This document shows, in pieces, positions 17,595 through 25,214 of a stretch of DNA of 64,000 nt (positions within the stretch are counted from its first letter, which is position 1; the number at the start of each line of letters is the position of its first letter). The stretch lies in NCBI GenBank assembly GCA_016722465.1, contig JADKJC010000002.1, positions 696,501-760,500 of the forward strand, given 5' to 3'. The DNA comes from Chitinophagaceae bacterium (GTDB lineage Bacteria; Bacteroidota; Bacteroidia; Chitinophagales; Chitinophagaceae). The notes under the pieces were generated by a model. The model was not told the DNA's origin. It did not search any database and was given only the letters and a program-made list of their open reading frames with translations. Made by a program: the position numbers and the translations under genes.

Positions 17595-18050
17595 ATGGGC
17601 TTGCTTAAAAACTTCCAAAACTGGACCTCTTCACACAATCCTAAATGGTTGGCTCTAATAAGAGTTGCTCTTGGAGCAGCTTTGTTACTACGTGGTGTTG
17701 CTTTTTTAAACAACCTGCCTAATATGGAGCGGCTGATAGATGCCAATAGCCTCACCCAATATAAAGACCTTTTGATGAACTCTATCCCATGGATACATAT
17801 AGGAGGGGGGTTCCTGATCATCCTGGGATTATTTACCCGTTTTGCGGCATTCATTCAGATCCCTGTTCTTTTGGGTGCTTTATTTTTTGTAACTACCAAA
17901 AACGGGTTGTTTACGGCCGAAACTGACTTAACCCTTTCAATAATACTGTTATTGTTGCTGGTTATTTTTGTAATTGAAGGTAGTGGCCCTCTTTCGCTCG
18001 CCAGTTACTTTAAAGAAGCAGAAGAGGAGCAAACTGCTGCGGCAGAATAA
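17595..18050 (+). CDS. DoxX family membrane protein
   Basis: 151 residues with four hydrophobic segments. The DoxX pattern is clear: R-V-A-L-G-A-A-L-L-L-R-G in TM1, then I-H-I-G-G-G-F-L-I-I-L-G-L-F-T-R in TM2-3, and a TM4 near I-I-L-L-L-L-L-V-I-F. The C-terminus is an acidic tail (E-A-E-E-E-Q). DoxX-type proteins are inner-membrane, sometimes linked to quinone or oxidative-stress metabolism; the exact role is unknown. Downstream it converges with the TonB-dependent receptor gene. Confidence 0.8.
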   Translation: MGLLKNFQNWTSSHNPKWLALIRVALGAALLLRGVAFLNNLPNMERLIDANSLTQYKDLLMNSIPWIHIGGGFLIILGLFTRFAAFIQIPVLLGALFFVTTKNGLFTAETDLTLSIILLLLLVIFVIEGSGPLSLASYFKEAEEEQTAAAE

Positions 18051-18056
18051 AAAGCG

Positions 18057-18082
18057 TGCAGGTAAATTGCCTGTTACCTGCA
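18057..18082. repeat. hairpin between convergent doxX-like and receptor genes
   Basis: TGCAGGTAA (18057-18065) pairs with TTACCTGCA (18074-18082). There is no T-run, so it is at best a weak terminator. Confidence 0.4.
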
Positions 18083-18149
18083 TTCCTGAATTGCTCCGAG
18101 ATAAATGCCATTCATTTATTCAAGACTTTATCTTGCATTTTTACTGTAA

Positions 18150-20414
18150 TTACTTTATTAACCACCTGAACCCTGCAAAGAGTTTTGAGCCTTGAACCGG
18201 TGCATAATTGTAGGAGGGATCAAAGATATACCCGTATGGATTTGTATCCTGCCGGGAACTTCCGTTTGTGTCAAAATATTTACCCCCTGCCTTATTGAAG
18301 GGATCGTCCGGGTGCAACAACGGATTTGCAGGTATGAAGTTGAGTAGGTTTTTAACGCCGCCATATATTTCAATTCCTCTCAAAAAACTTTTTGTCAATT
18401 GCAGGTTTATGATGCTGTATAAAGGGGACCTGGCATCCCTGAAATCATTTGGAACAACTGGCAGGTACATCGGCCCGTTAACCCTGCCGGTAAGATCAAT
18501 GCCAACTTTTTGTTTTGCCAAAGTGTAACTGATTGAAAAGGTTCCTGAAAAAGTTGGAGCAAATAATTGAGGGGTTTTTATTTTTTTTCCATCAGCAGTT
18601 TTATCCATTTGATATACATCCATCAATGTGGTTCCCGCCATAATTTTTATCCCATTCCTAAAACTCAGGTCGGCATTCAGCGTAATTCCTTTTGAAATAG
18701 CATACCCCACTAGATTGTTATAAATAATCTTATTAACATCAGTAAAATAATCAGCTACAATCTTATTGGTAAAATAAGTATAAAAAGCACTTACATCGAT
18801 ATTTATAAAACCACTATTGTGTTTTATAAATCCACTGTAATTAATGTTGCCATTCCATGATTGCTCCGGCTTTAGGGCCGATGCAATCACCACTTCTCTT
18901 GCACCGGTAAGTGCAGCGTGATCTTCTGTAAATAAATTTACTACCCGGTACCCATTTCCTGTACTCAGCCGGAAAGTGTTATTACTGTTAGCCGAACATT
19001 TAAAGCTAAGGCGGGGTGTAAAAATGTTTCCATGGGTACTATTGTAATCATAACGAATACCTGCAAGCATCGTTAAATTCTGACTGAGCTTCATTTCATC
19101 CTGAATAAATATGCCGGGTAAAAAAATTTTTTCGGGATTGTTTGCTCCATTTATTGCTGTTGTTCCTGTAGTATTGTCATCGTAAAACGTATAGCGCAAA
19201 GGTATACCTGCTAACAGCTCATGGTTAAGTATTTTCTTATTCCACCGAAGCTGTGCAAAGAATATCTGCTGGGTAGCAAAATATTTTACCCTGCCGTAAT
19301 AACTTTCCTGGTTGTGATAATTATAAGACAGATCAGCAAACAGTTTATTTTGAAAAGAAGTAGTATTCAACACTTCCACTCTTTTTGTTTTGATACATTC
19401 CCCATAAATACTGTCACTTCCGCTGAATTTATCATTCCACTGCAGCTCCCCTCCCCACCTGTTTTCATAAATATACCTTAGGGCCAGGGAACTACTGGTG
19501 CCTTTTAACAATTCAATACTCCACTTATTAAAAATACTGATCCTGTTTTGTAAAGCAATGTCTGTGAAATTATCCCCGTTGATATCCCGCCGCTGGTTAT
19601 ACATGAAATAATTTATTCCTAGCAGCCCCTTCATCTTTTTAATCTGGTATGAGCTGCTGATATCCGCATTCAATTCTCCCTCCTGTGTTTCAGAAAGATC
19701 CAACCTGAGTTTTTCAGCAGACAGCGCATCCTTTGTGATAATATTAATCAATCCGCCAACTGCCTCACTACCATATAATGTTGACGCAGGGCCTTTCACA
19801 ATTTCAATACGCTTAACCATGCTATTGGGGATACCACTCAAACCATATACCGTAGCAAGGCTGCTAACGATCGGCATGCCATCTATTAGCACCATTGTAT
19901 AAGGACCTTCCATACCATTGATATGAATATCCCCAGTATTGCAAACATTGCAATTCAGTTGTGGCTGCACACCATTTACCATTTGCAATGCTTCAAAAAT
20001 ATTCGGTGTTGGATTCTTTTTAAAGTAGGCAGGTGTATATACTTCCACCAAAATCGGAGAAGCCATTTTACTCACCGCCCTCATTGTTCCTGAAATCACA
20101 ACTTCCTCATTAGTAGTTTCATTGAAACGCAGGTCAATATGCAGGGGCCCTGTACTGCCGTTAAACAGAAAAGAGGAATCCACTGTTTGGAACCCAACTG
20201 CAGAAATGCGAAGCCGAACTTTTCCTGCAGAGATATTATTAAAAGCAAAGCTTCCTGCAGCATCAGCCATCACAGACCTGTTTTTTCCCGGCATTACAAC
20301 AGATGCACCCGGGACCGGTTGCCCCGCTGCCAATATTCTCCCTGCAAGTTTTACCTGTGCATGCATCACACCCTGTGCTGTCATTCCAAACAAAAAAAAC
20401 AGTAAAATCTTCAT
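18150..20414 (-). CDS. TonB-dependent outer-membrane receptor (probable metal uptake)
   Basis: 754 residues from ATG 20414, where the signal peptide M-K-I-L-L-F-F-L-F-G begins; an in-frame ATG 14 codons upstream overlaps the promoter and operator. Domains: carboxypeptidase-regulatory-like beta-sandwich (~20-100), plug (~105-220, with C-N-V-C-N-T-G, G-M-P-I-V-S-S and E-I-V-K-G-P-A-S-T-L-Y-G-S-E-A), then a 22-strand-type barrel ending in F-A-G-F-R-W. It imports a chelated ligand across the outer membrane using TonB energy. The ligand is not readable from sequence, but the divergent DtxR/MntR gene and the DtxR-like box in its promoter argue for iron or manganese. Confidence 0.88.
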   Translation of the reverse strand: MKILLFFLFGMTAQGVMHAQVKLAGRILAAGQPVPGASVVMPGKNRSVMADAAGSFAFNNISAGKVRLRISAVGFQTVDSSFLFNGSTGPLHIDLRFNETTNEEVVISGTMRAVSKMASPILVEVYTPAYFKKNPTPNIFEALQMVNGVQPQLNCNVCNTGDIHINGMEGPYTMVLIDGMPIVSSLATVYGLSGIPNSMVKRIEIVKGPASTLYGSEAVGGLINIITKDALSAEKLRLDLSETQEGELNADISSSYQIKKMKGLLGINYFMYNQRRDINGDNFTDIALQNRISIFNKWSIELLKGTSSSLALRYIYENRWGGELQWNDKFSGSDSIYGECIKTKRVEVLNTTSFQNKLFADLSYNYHNQESYYGRVKYFATQQIFFAQLRWNKKILNHELLAGIPLRYTFYDDNTTGTTAINGANNPEKIFLPGIFIQDEMKLSQNLTMLAGIRYDYNSTHGNIFTPRLSFKCSANSNNTFRLSTGNGYRVVNLFTEDHAALTGAREVVIASALKPEQSWNGNINYSGFIKHNSGFINIDVSAFYTYFTNKIVADYFTDVNKIIYNNLVGYAISKGITLNADLSFRNGIKIMAGTTLMDVYQMDKTADGKKIKTPQLFAPTFSGTFSISYTLAKQKVGIDLTGRVNGPMYLPVVPNDFRDARSPLYSIINLQLTKSFLRGIEIYGGVKNLLNFIPANPLLHPDDPFNKAGGKYFDTNGSSRQDTNPYGYIFDPSYNYAPVQGSKLFAGFRWLIK

Positions 20415-20443
20415 TCTGTTATCTAATAATTTTATTCTGTTAC

Positions 20444-20451
20444 CAAAAATA
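20444..20451 (-). promoter_or_regulatory. -7 promoter element for the TonB-dependent receptor
   Basis: The minus strand reads TATTTTTG (perfect TAnnTTTG). Its G is 30 bases from the ATG at 20414. The DtxR-like box begins at the next base, so a bound repressor would cover the region between -7 and -33. Confidence 0.6.
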
Positions 20452-20470
20452 TACATTTAGGCTAACCTAA
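20452..20470. promoter_or_regulatory. DtxR/IdeR-type metal box (operator)
   Basis: TACATTTAGGCTAACCTAA matches 15 of 19 positions of the DtxR/IdeR consensus TTAGGTTAGSCTAACCTAA, and the last 14 positions match without error. It contains the inverted repeat TTAGG-CTAA-CCTAA (20457-20470). It sits between the divergent receptor and DtxR-family genes, abutting the receptor's -7 box and just before a TACTTTTA on the plus strand (1 mismatch from a -7 box). Metal-dependent repression of both genes is the simplest reading. Confidence 0.7.
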
Positions 20471-20517
20471 TTATACTTTTACGGATATTTATCTTGATTT
20501 TTGTAAAAATTGCTATT

Positions 20518-21177
20518 ATGACATCATCCGCAGAAGAAAACTACCTGAAAGCCATCTATAAGCTGCATGAAAAAAGTGGAAACATGGTTACTACCTCTGC
20601 ACTGGCAGAAACCTTAAAAGTAAGTGCTGCCTCGGTAACAGATTTTATCAAAAAGATCGCCTCAAAAAAACTGGTGAGTTATGAAAAATCAAAAGGGGTT
20701 AAGCTGACAGATAAAGGGAGGTTAATAGCTGTAAATATTATCCGCAAGCACCGGCTTTGGGAGGTATGGCTGGTAAACAAACTGGAATTTAAATGGGATG
20801 AGGTGCATGAAATTGCTGAACAACTGGAGCATATTATCAGCGATGACCTGGTTGATCACCTGGACAAACACTTAGGTTATCCTACTGCTGATCCCCATGG
20901 AGACCTGATACCCGATTCCAAGGGACGTTTTGCCAAATCAAACAGTAAGCCCTTGCTGGAATGCGTAAAGGGAGAAAAAGTTAAGTTCATTGGCGTAGCA
21001 GATCATTCCAATAATTTTCTACAGTATCTTACCAAAAATAATCTGAGCCTTGGCGATGAAATAATGGTAGAGGCAGTAGAAGAATTTGACAATACTTTTA
21101 CTGTGAGAGTGAACAGGAAAGAAAACAAAATATTCAGTAAGGAAGTGGTGAAAAACCTGCTGGTTGCAGTAGTATAA
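20518..21177 (+). CDS. DtxR/MntR-family metal-dependent transcriptional regulator
   Basis: 219 residues from ATG 20518 (the earlier in-frame start adds an unlikely M-I-F-V-K-I-A-I). The N-terminal winged helix (~1-70) starts E-E-N-Y-L-K-A-I-Y-K-L, a family hallmark, with recognition helix S-A-A-S-V-T-D-F-I-K-K. The metal-binding dimerisation domain (~70-140) has R-K-H-R-L-W-E and the E-x-x-E-H pattern in A-E-Q-L-E-H. A C-terminal FeoA/SH3-like domain follows (~150-219). It should act as a metal-activated repressor. Divergent from the receptor gene with a DtxR-type box between, so likely autoregulated. Confidence 0.88.
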   Translation: MTSSAEENYLKAIYKLHEKSGNMVTTSALAETLKVSAASVTDFIKKIASKKLVSYEKSKGVKLTDKGRLIAVNIIRKHRLWEVWLVNKLEFKWDEVHEIAEQLEHIISDDLVDHLDKHLGYPTADPHGDLIPDSKGRFAKSNSKPLLECVKGEKVKFIGVADHSNNFLQYLTKNNLSLGDEIMVEAVEEFDNTFTVRVNRKENKIFSKEVVKNLLVAVV

Positions 21178-21198
21178 GTGAGGCAATTAATAAAAAAA

Positions 21199-21543
21199 TT
21201 ATCTTACTACCTGGAATTTACCAGAGTCAACAACTTTGCCATACTTGTCACGTAGTTGATAGATATAAACACCCCTGTAAAACCCATCAAGGGAAAAATT
21301 AATACGCAGTGTTCCCACATTGATCTCACTCACTTTTTTTCCCATAAAATTAAATATCTGTATACTGTATGATTTCTCATAGCCACCTGGCAATTCAAAA
21401 TTGATAGCTGTAGTGGCTGGATTTGGATAGAACTTTACAATTTTTACGTGGGCATCCACATCGTTAGTGGATTTCAACTGGGCAAAAGATGTAAAAGTTA
21501 TTCCAAAAAGTACAATTAATATGGTCGTGATCTTTTTCAGCAT
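21199..21543 (-). CDS. minimal T9SS sorting-domain protein
   Basis: 114 residues: a signal peptide (~1-21, ending S-F-A-Q), about 15 linker residues, and then a complete type A sorting domain: V-K-F-Y-P-N-P-A-T at the start, F-N-F-M-G-K-K-V in the middle and G-V-Y-I-Y-Q-L-R near the end. There is no cargo domain. The domain would route the protein through the type IX secretion system, which leaves only the short linker as mature product. It may be a cargo-less relic, a small surface protein, or a structural T9SS partner. It converges with the DtxR-family gene. Confidence 0.75.
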   Translation of the reverse strand: MLKKITTILIVLFGITFTSFAQLKSTNDVDAHVKIVKFYPNPATTAINFELPGGYEKSYSIQIFNFMGKKVSEINVGTLRINFSLDGFYRGVYIYQLRDKYGKVVDSGKFQVVR

Positions 21544-21639
21544 TGTAAATATAGCGATTTCTAAGAAAAAAACTATATGACCAATGAAAAACTAAAAAAA
21601 ACGGATTTTATTGTGTTGTGAGGTATAAAACAACCTGTT

Positions 21640-22113
21640 TTATTGCAATAATGCCAGTGTTTCCAGTATCGCAGTAAAATTTGGCAAATCCCCTGGAATT
21701 GGACAAACTTCACTGTATTGAACAATTCCTGCCTTGTCAATCACAAAAGCGGCCCTTTTACTTACACCCTGCATTTCAAAAGCAGGGAATACATCATACA
21801 GCACCCCAAAAGAAATACTGGCCGATTTATTAAAATCACTCAATAATGGGAAATTTAGTTTTTCTTCAGCCCGGTATTTACCCAAAGTAAACAGGGAATC
21901 AACTGAAATGCCCAATACCTGTGCATTGGCATCATTGTAAGTTGCAATGTTATCTCTTACACTACAAAGTTCAGCAGTGCAAACAGCCGTAAAAGCCAGT
22001 GGGAAAAATAATAAGACTACATTTTTATCTTTATAATCAGAAAGGGCCACTTTCTTCTTATCTGTATCAAACAAAGTAAATCCCGGCGCCTGTTGTCCTT
22101 TTTCAATTGCCAT
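21640..22113 (-). CDS. peroxiredoxin (AhpC/TSA family, Bcp-like)
   Basis: 157 residues, cytoplasmic. Thioredoxin fold with peroxidatic Cys45 in F-T-A-V-C-T and a second Cys50 five residues on, the same spacing as in Bcp/PrxQ. The P-L-A-F-T context is closer to the AhpE-like group. It reduces H2O2 and organic peroxides at the expense of a thiol reductant. It lies 58 bases downstream of oxyR on the same strand, so an oxyR-prx operon and OxyR control are likely. Confidence 0.88.
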   Translation of the reverse strand: MAIEKGQQAPGFTLFDTDKKKVALSDYKDKNVVLLFFPLAFTAVCTAELCSVRDNIATYNDANAQVLGISVDSLFTLGKYRAEEKLNFPLLSDFNKSASISFGVLYDVFPAFEMQGVSKRAAFVIDKAGIVQYSEVCPIPGDLPNFTAILETLALLQ

Positions 22114-22171
22114 AAATGCTGTTTTTTAATACCTGTTAGTACAAATTGAAATCACATTGGTTTAGTTCCTA

Positions 22172-23107
22172 TCAGATCTTAACCACATTATTTTTTTTAT
22201 TGAGGGTAATTTTTTGAGGAAGTGAAGCCAGTACTTCTTCTTTCAGTACATCCACCAGTTTTTTCTTTACATAGTTGCGGTGTGTAACCAGGCTTACTTC
22301 CCTTACTGGTGCCGGGCTTTTAAAATGCCTCACCATATTTTGCTGTTTAACTGAAAAATCGAAAGTGGCCATTTCCGGTAAAATAGTAATGCCTTTATTC
22401 ATCTCCACCATTTTCCTAAGCGTTTCAATACTTCCAGATTCATATTCAAAATGGCCGGGTTCCTTACTGAGCCTTTTTAGTTCACATAAATTCATTACCT
22501 GGTTGCGGAAACAATGCCCTTCTTCCAGCAACCACAATTCACCCAGGTCAATATCATCTGCCAACACATAATTTTTTTTATAGGCTGCATTGTTCTTCGA
22601 AACATAAGCAACCATTTCCTCGTAAAATAAGGGATACTCCATGATACTGTTGTCCTGCAACGGTGTAACAAGCAACCCTGCATCGATCCGGCCTGATTTC
22701 AATTTTTCAATGATATGGTCGGTGGTCATCTCCTTCACCTTCATTTTAATATCAGGATATTTCTGCAGGAATGCCTGCAAAAAAAGCGGCAGTAAATAAG
22801 GTGCCAGGGTGGGAATGATACCTACCCTCAGCTCCCCCTGTAGCAGGCCTTGCCTGTCTTTAATCAGTTGATCCATCATCTTTACTTCATGTACTATTAC
22901 CCTTGCCTGTCGGATGATCTCCTCGCCGATCTCTGTGGGAATGACCGGCTGTTTACTCCGGTCGAAGATTTTTACACCAAGGTCTTCTTCCAGCTTTTGT
23001 ATCTGCATGCTCAGTGTGGGTTGAGTAATAAAACATTGTGCTGCTGCTTCAGAAAAATGCCTATACGTATCTACAGCAATAATGTATTCCAGTTGTGTGA
23101 TCGTCAT
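22172..23107 (-). CDS. oxyR: hydrogen-peroxide sensing LysR-type regulator OxyR
   Basis: 311 residues from ATG 23107; an upstream in-frame extension of 22 codons contains the promoter box and is rejected. N-terminal LysR winged helix (M-T-I-T-Q-L-E-Y, F-S-E-A-A-A-Q-C-F-I-T-Q-P-T-L-S-M-Q-I). The effector domain keeps both redox cysteines in E-E-G-H-C-F-R-N-Q-V-M-N-L-C, at positions 199 and 208, exactly as in E. coli OxyR. It senses H2O2 by disulfide formation and activates antioxidant genes; the peroxiredoxin gene is next on the same strand. Confidence 0.92.
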   Translation of the reverse strand: MTITQLEYIIAVDTYRHFSEAAAQCFITQPTLSMQIQKLEEDLGVKIFDRSKQPVIPTEIGEEIIRQARVIVHEVKMMDQLIKDRQGLLQGELRVGIIPTLAPYLLPLFLQAFLQKYPDIKMKVKEMTTDHIIEKLKSGRIDAGLLVTPLQDNSIMEYPLFYEEMVAYVSKNNAAYKKNYVLADDIDLGELWLLEEGHCFRNQVMNLCELKRLSKEPGHFEYESGSIETLRKMVEMNKGITILPEMATFDFSVKQQNMVRHFKSPAPVREVSLVTHRNYVKKKLVDVLKEEVLASLPQKITLNKKNNVVKI

Positions 23108-23111
23108 GTCA

Positions 23112-23119
23112 CAAAAATA
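23112..23119 (-). promoter_or_regulatory. -7 element directly abutting the oxyR start codon
   Basis: The minus strand reads TATTTTTG, then TGAC, then ATG. If this box is used, transcription starts at or within a base or two of the ATG, giving a leaderless mRNA. Confidence 0.45.
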
Positions 23120-23389
23120 GATATTTATGATATGGTTATAATAAGCATCAATAAAAATTATGCATATATGCAATTACTATTGAACGCTGAAACTACTTTT
23201 TCACCCAATGTCAATAGAGAAGACGCCCCAGATTATTTCCCCAGTGGCTTTGATATTTGATATATGTGCTGAACAATTATTTTATACAAGTTGTTTTTTA
23301 TTTAATTTGCCTGCTCGGTTATCCGGCACCCTTTATTCATTTGAACAGCTACCTCCTGAAAACGAGTCCTGCTTATTAAAATAAACTGT

Positions 23390-25141
23390 ATGAAGAAATT
23401 TACACTGGCATCCCTGCTATTCTTAATTGCTCGTTTTGCACCTGCACAAATCACTTACATTGGTATCTCCAACCATAATACCGGAACCGGTTCCAATAAC
23501 CTGTTCAATAACTATGTGGCTGTTGGCCAGCAGTGTTATATTGATTGGGAGGTGTATGCAGATGGCATGACCAATATGGAAGCCTGTGGTTTCCGCAGTA
23601 ACAGCAGGCTGATATTAAGACGTATGGCAAATTCAGATTCCACTTCTGTGATTGCATCTGCGCCAATCATTGTTCCCGGTATTTGCGGTGGCAAAAATGG
23701 CAACAATGATAAGTACTATGCTGAGCTCAGTTCTTATCTCGACAAACCCGGCAGGTACTCTGTAGAAATACAAGCTGATCTTCCCAACCAGACGAATGAA
23801 TTTGGCAACGCCACTACAAAAACTACCAACAACTATGCCTGCCCTTCTGTGTATTACCTAACAGGTACCAGTGGCCCAACAGGAAATTACTATACCCCAT
23901 CAGGTACATGTGCCGGTGGGCCAGGCCTGAGTGACCCGGTGGGCGGGCCTTCGGCAGATATGCTGACAGAGATCTTTCCTGCATTAAAATTCTTTACTGT
24001 GGGAGAATCCGCCGCTTACAGGGAAATGGTTTTATTTGACGGAAAATTTTATGATTTGGAAGAGGGCAGGTTTCAGCCTGGCAACCCTGCATTGCCGGCA
24101 AGCCTGAATGGCAAAGGCAATATCCCTGCTGCTGGTATTTGTCCCATCATTATTGCTCCATCCCTAAGCATGGGTAGTGAAATAAATAGCTTTAAAAGAA
24201 CAGATTGTGGCAATGCAGATGTAACCGGCGCCGCCATGTTTTACCGTGTTTACAAAGATGGCACTATACCCCCTGCATACAGTTCTTTCCCTTTGGCATT
24301 TAAAGATGATTGCAGTTTTAGCCCTAACGGACCCGAAGGAAACATATTTCCAGCAGGAGGTTCCTGCCAGAACGCAAACGGCATATTGGACCAACGCTGG
24401 CAAAGTATTACAGGTGTAAGCAACATACTGCCAGGCAGTTTTTCATTAACCGATACCGGCTTATGGAAAATAGAATGTTACACCGAAACTTATGTAAAGA
24501 ATTGTGCAGGCACAGCGTCTGTTCAACAGGGTACCATCAACACTAGCACGTTTACAGTTGACAATCCTTTGGCACCAGGATCTTCCTGCAGTACCGTGAT
24601 CCCTGTGATTCTCTCCAGCTTTACCGTAACACCCAACAACAATAACAACCTGCTTGCCTGGATAGTGGAAGAAGCATCCCAGGTAACAGGATTTACAATA
24701 CAGCGCTCCTTTGATGGTTATACTTTTAGCAGCATTGGAACATTGCCATATACCAACGGCAGGTCATCATTCAATTACACAGATGCAGCATACCCGGGCC
24801 AAACAGTATTTTACCGCATTATCTTAGATGAATTGAGTGGTAAAGTACATTACTCTTCCATAGTCAGCGTTAACAGTAAAACAGGCGGCACTAAAATAAC
24901 AATACAACCATCTGCACAAAGCATCCTCGTTAAACTGGAAAATTTCAGCAAAGGGAACTACCAATTGAACATTTATACTACAGCAGGAAGTTTAGTGGAA
25001 CAAAGCCCTGTCATTATCACTTTAAATGGCAATACCAATATTTCACCGGCTTTGAAAACCAGGTTGGCACATGGGATTTACTATGCAGTAATGAGAGATG
25101 AAAAAGGTAATATTATTGCCAGGCAGAATTTTTATTACTGA
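23390..25141 (+). CDS. T9SS-secreted protein of unknown function
   Basis: 583 residues with a signal peptide (ending A-P-A-Q, residue 19). Residues ~20-400 form an unrecognised extracellular region rich in G/N/S and with many Cys (likely disulfides). Residues ~405-490 are the fibronectin-like segment typical ahead of sorting domains (V-I-P-V-I-L-S-S-F-T-V, L-L-A-W-I-V-E-E-A-S). The C-terminal ~85 residues resemble a type A sorting domain (Y-Q-L-N-I-Y-T-T-A-G, H-G-I-Y-Y-A-V-M-R-D). Exported by T9SS to the cell surface or medium. Stop codon TGA. Followed by a strong terminator. Confidence 0.72.
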   Translation: MKKFTLASLLFLIARFAPAQITYIGISNHNTGTGSNNLFNNYVAVGQQCYIDWEVYADGMTNMEACGFRSNSRLILRRMANSDSTSVIASAPIIVPGICGGKNGNNDKYYAELSSYLDKPGRYSVEIQADLPNQTNEFGNATTKTTNNYACPSVYYLTGTSGPTGNYYTPSGTCAGGPGLSDPVGGPSADMLTEIFPALKFFTVGESAAYREMVLFDGKFYDLEEGRFQPGNPALPASLNGKGNIPAAGICPIIIAPSLSMGSEINSFKRTDCGNADVTGAAMFYRVYKDGTIPPAYSSFPLAFKDDCSFSPNGPEGNIFPAGGSCQNANGILDQRWQSITGVSNILPGSFSLTDTGLWKIECYTETYVKNCAGTASVQQGTINTSTFTVDNPLAPGSSCSTVIPVILSSFTVTPNNNNNLLAWIVEEASQVTGFTIQRSFDGYTFSSIGTLPYTNGRSSFNYTDAAYPGQTVFYRIILDELSGKVHYSSIVSVNSKTGGTKITIQPSAQSILVKLENFSKGNYQLNIYTTAGSLVEQSPVIITLNGNTNISPALKTRLAHGIYYAVMRDEKGNIIARQNFYY

Positions 25142-25156
25142 ATATATGCTTGCTTT

Positions 25157-25192
25157 AAATCCCCGGCATTAAAAAATGCCGGGGATTTATTT
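25157..25192. terminator. bidirectional intrinsic terminator
   Basis: AAATCCCCGGCATT (25157-25170) pairs perfectly with AATGCCGGGGATTT (25175-25188) around AAAA, then a T-rich tail. It separates the convergent T9SS and BNR-repeat genes and can serve both. Confidence 0.85.
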
Positions 25193-25214
25193 TCCGATTA
25201 TTTTTTTCTTCCTG

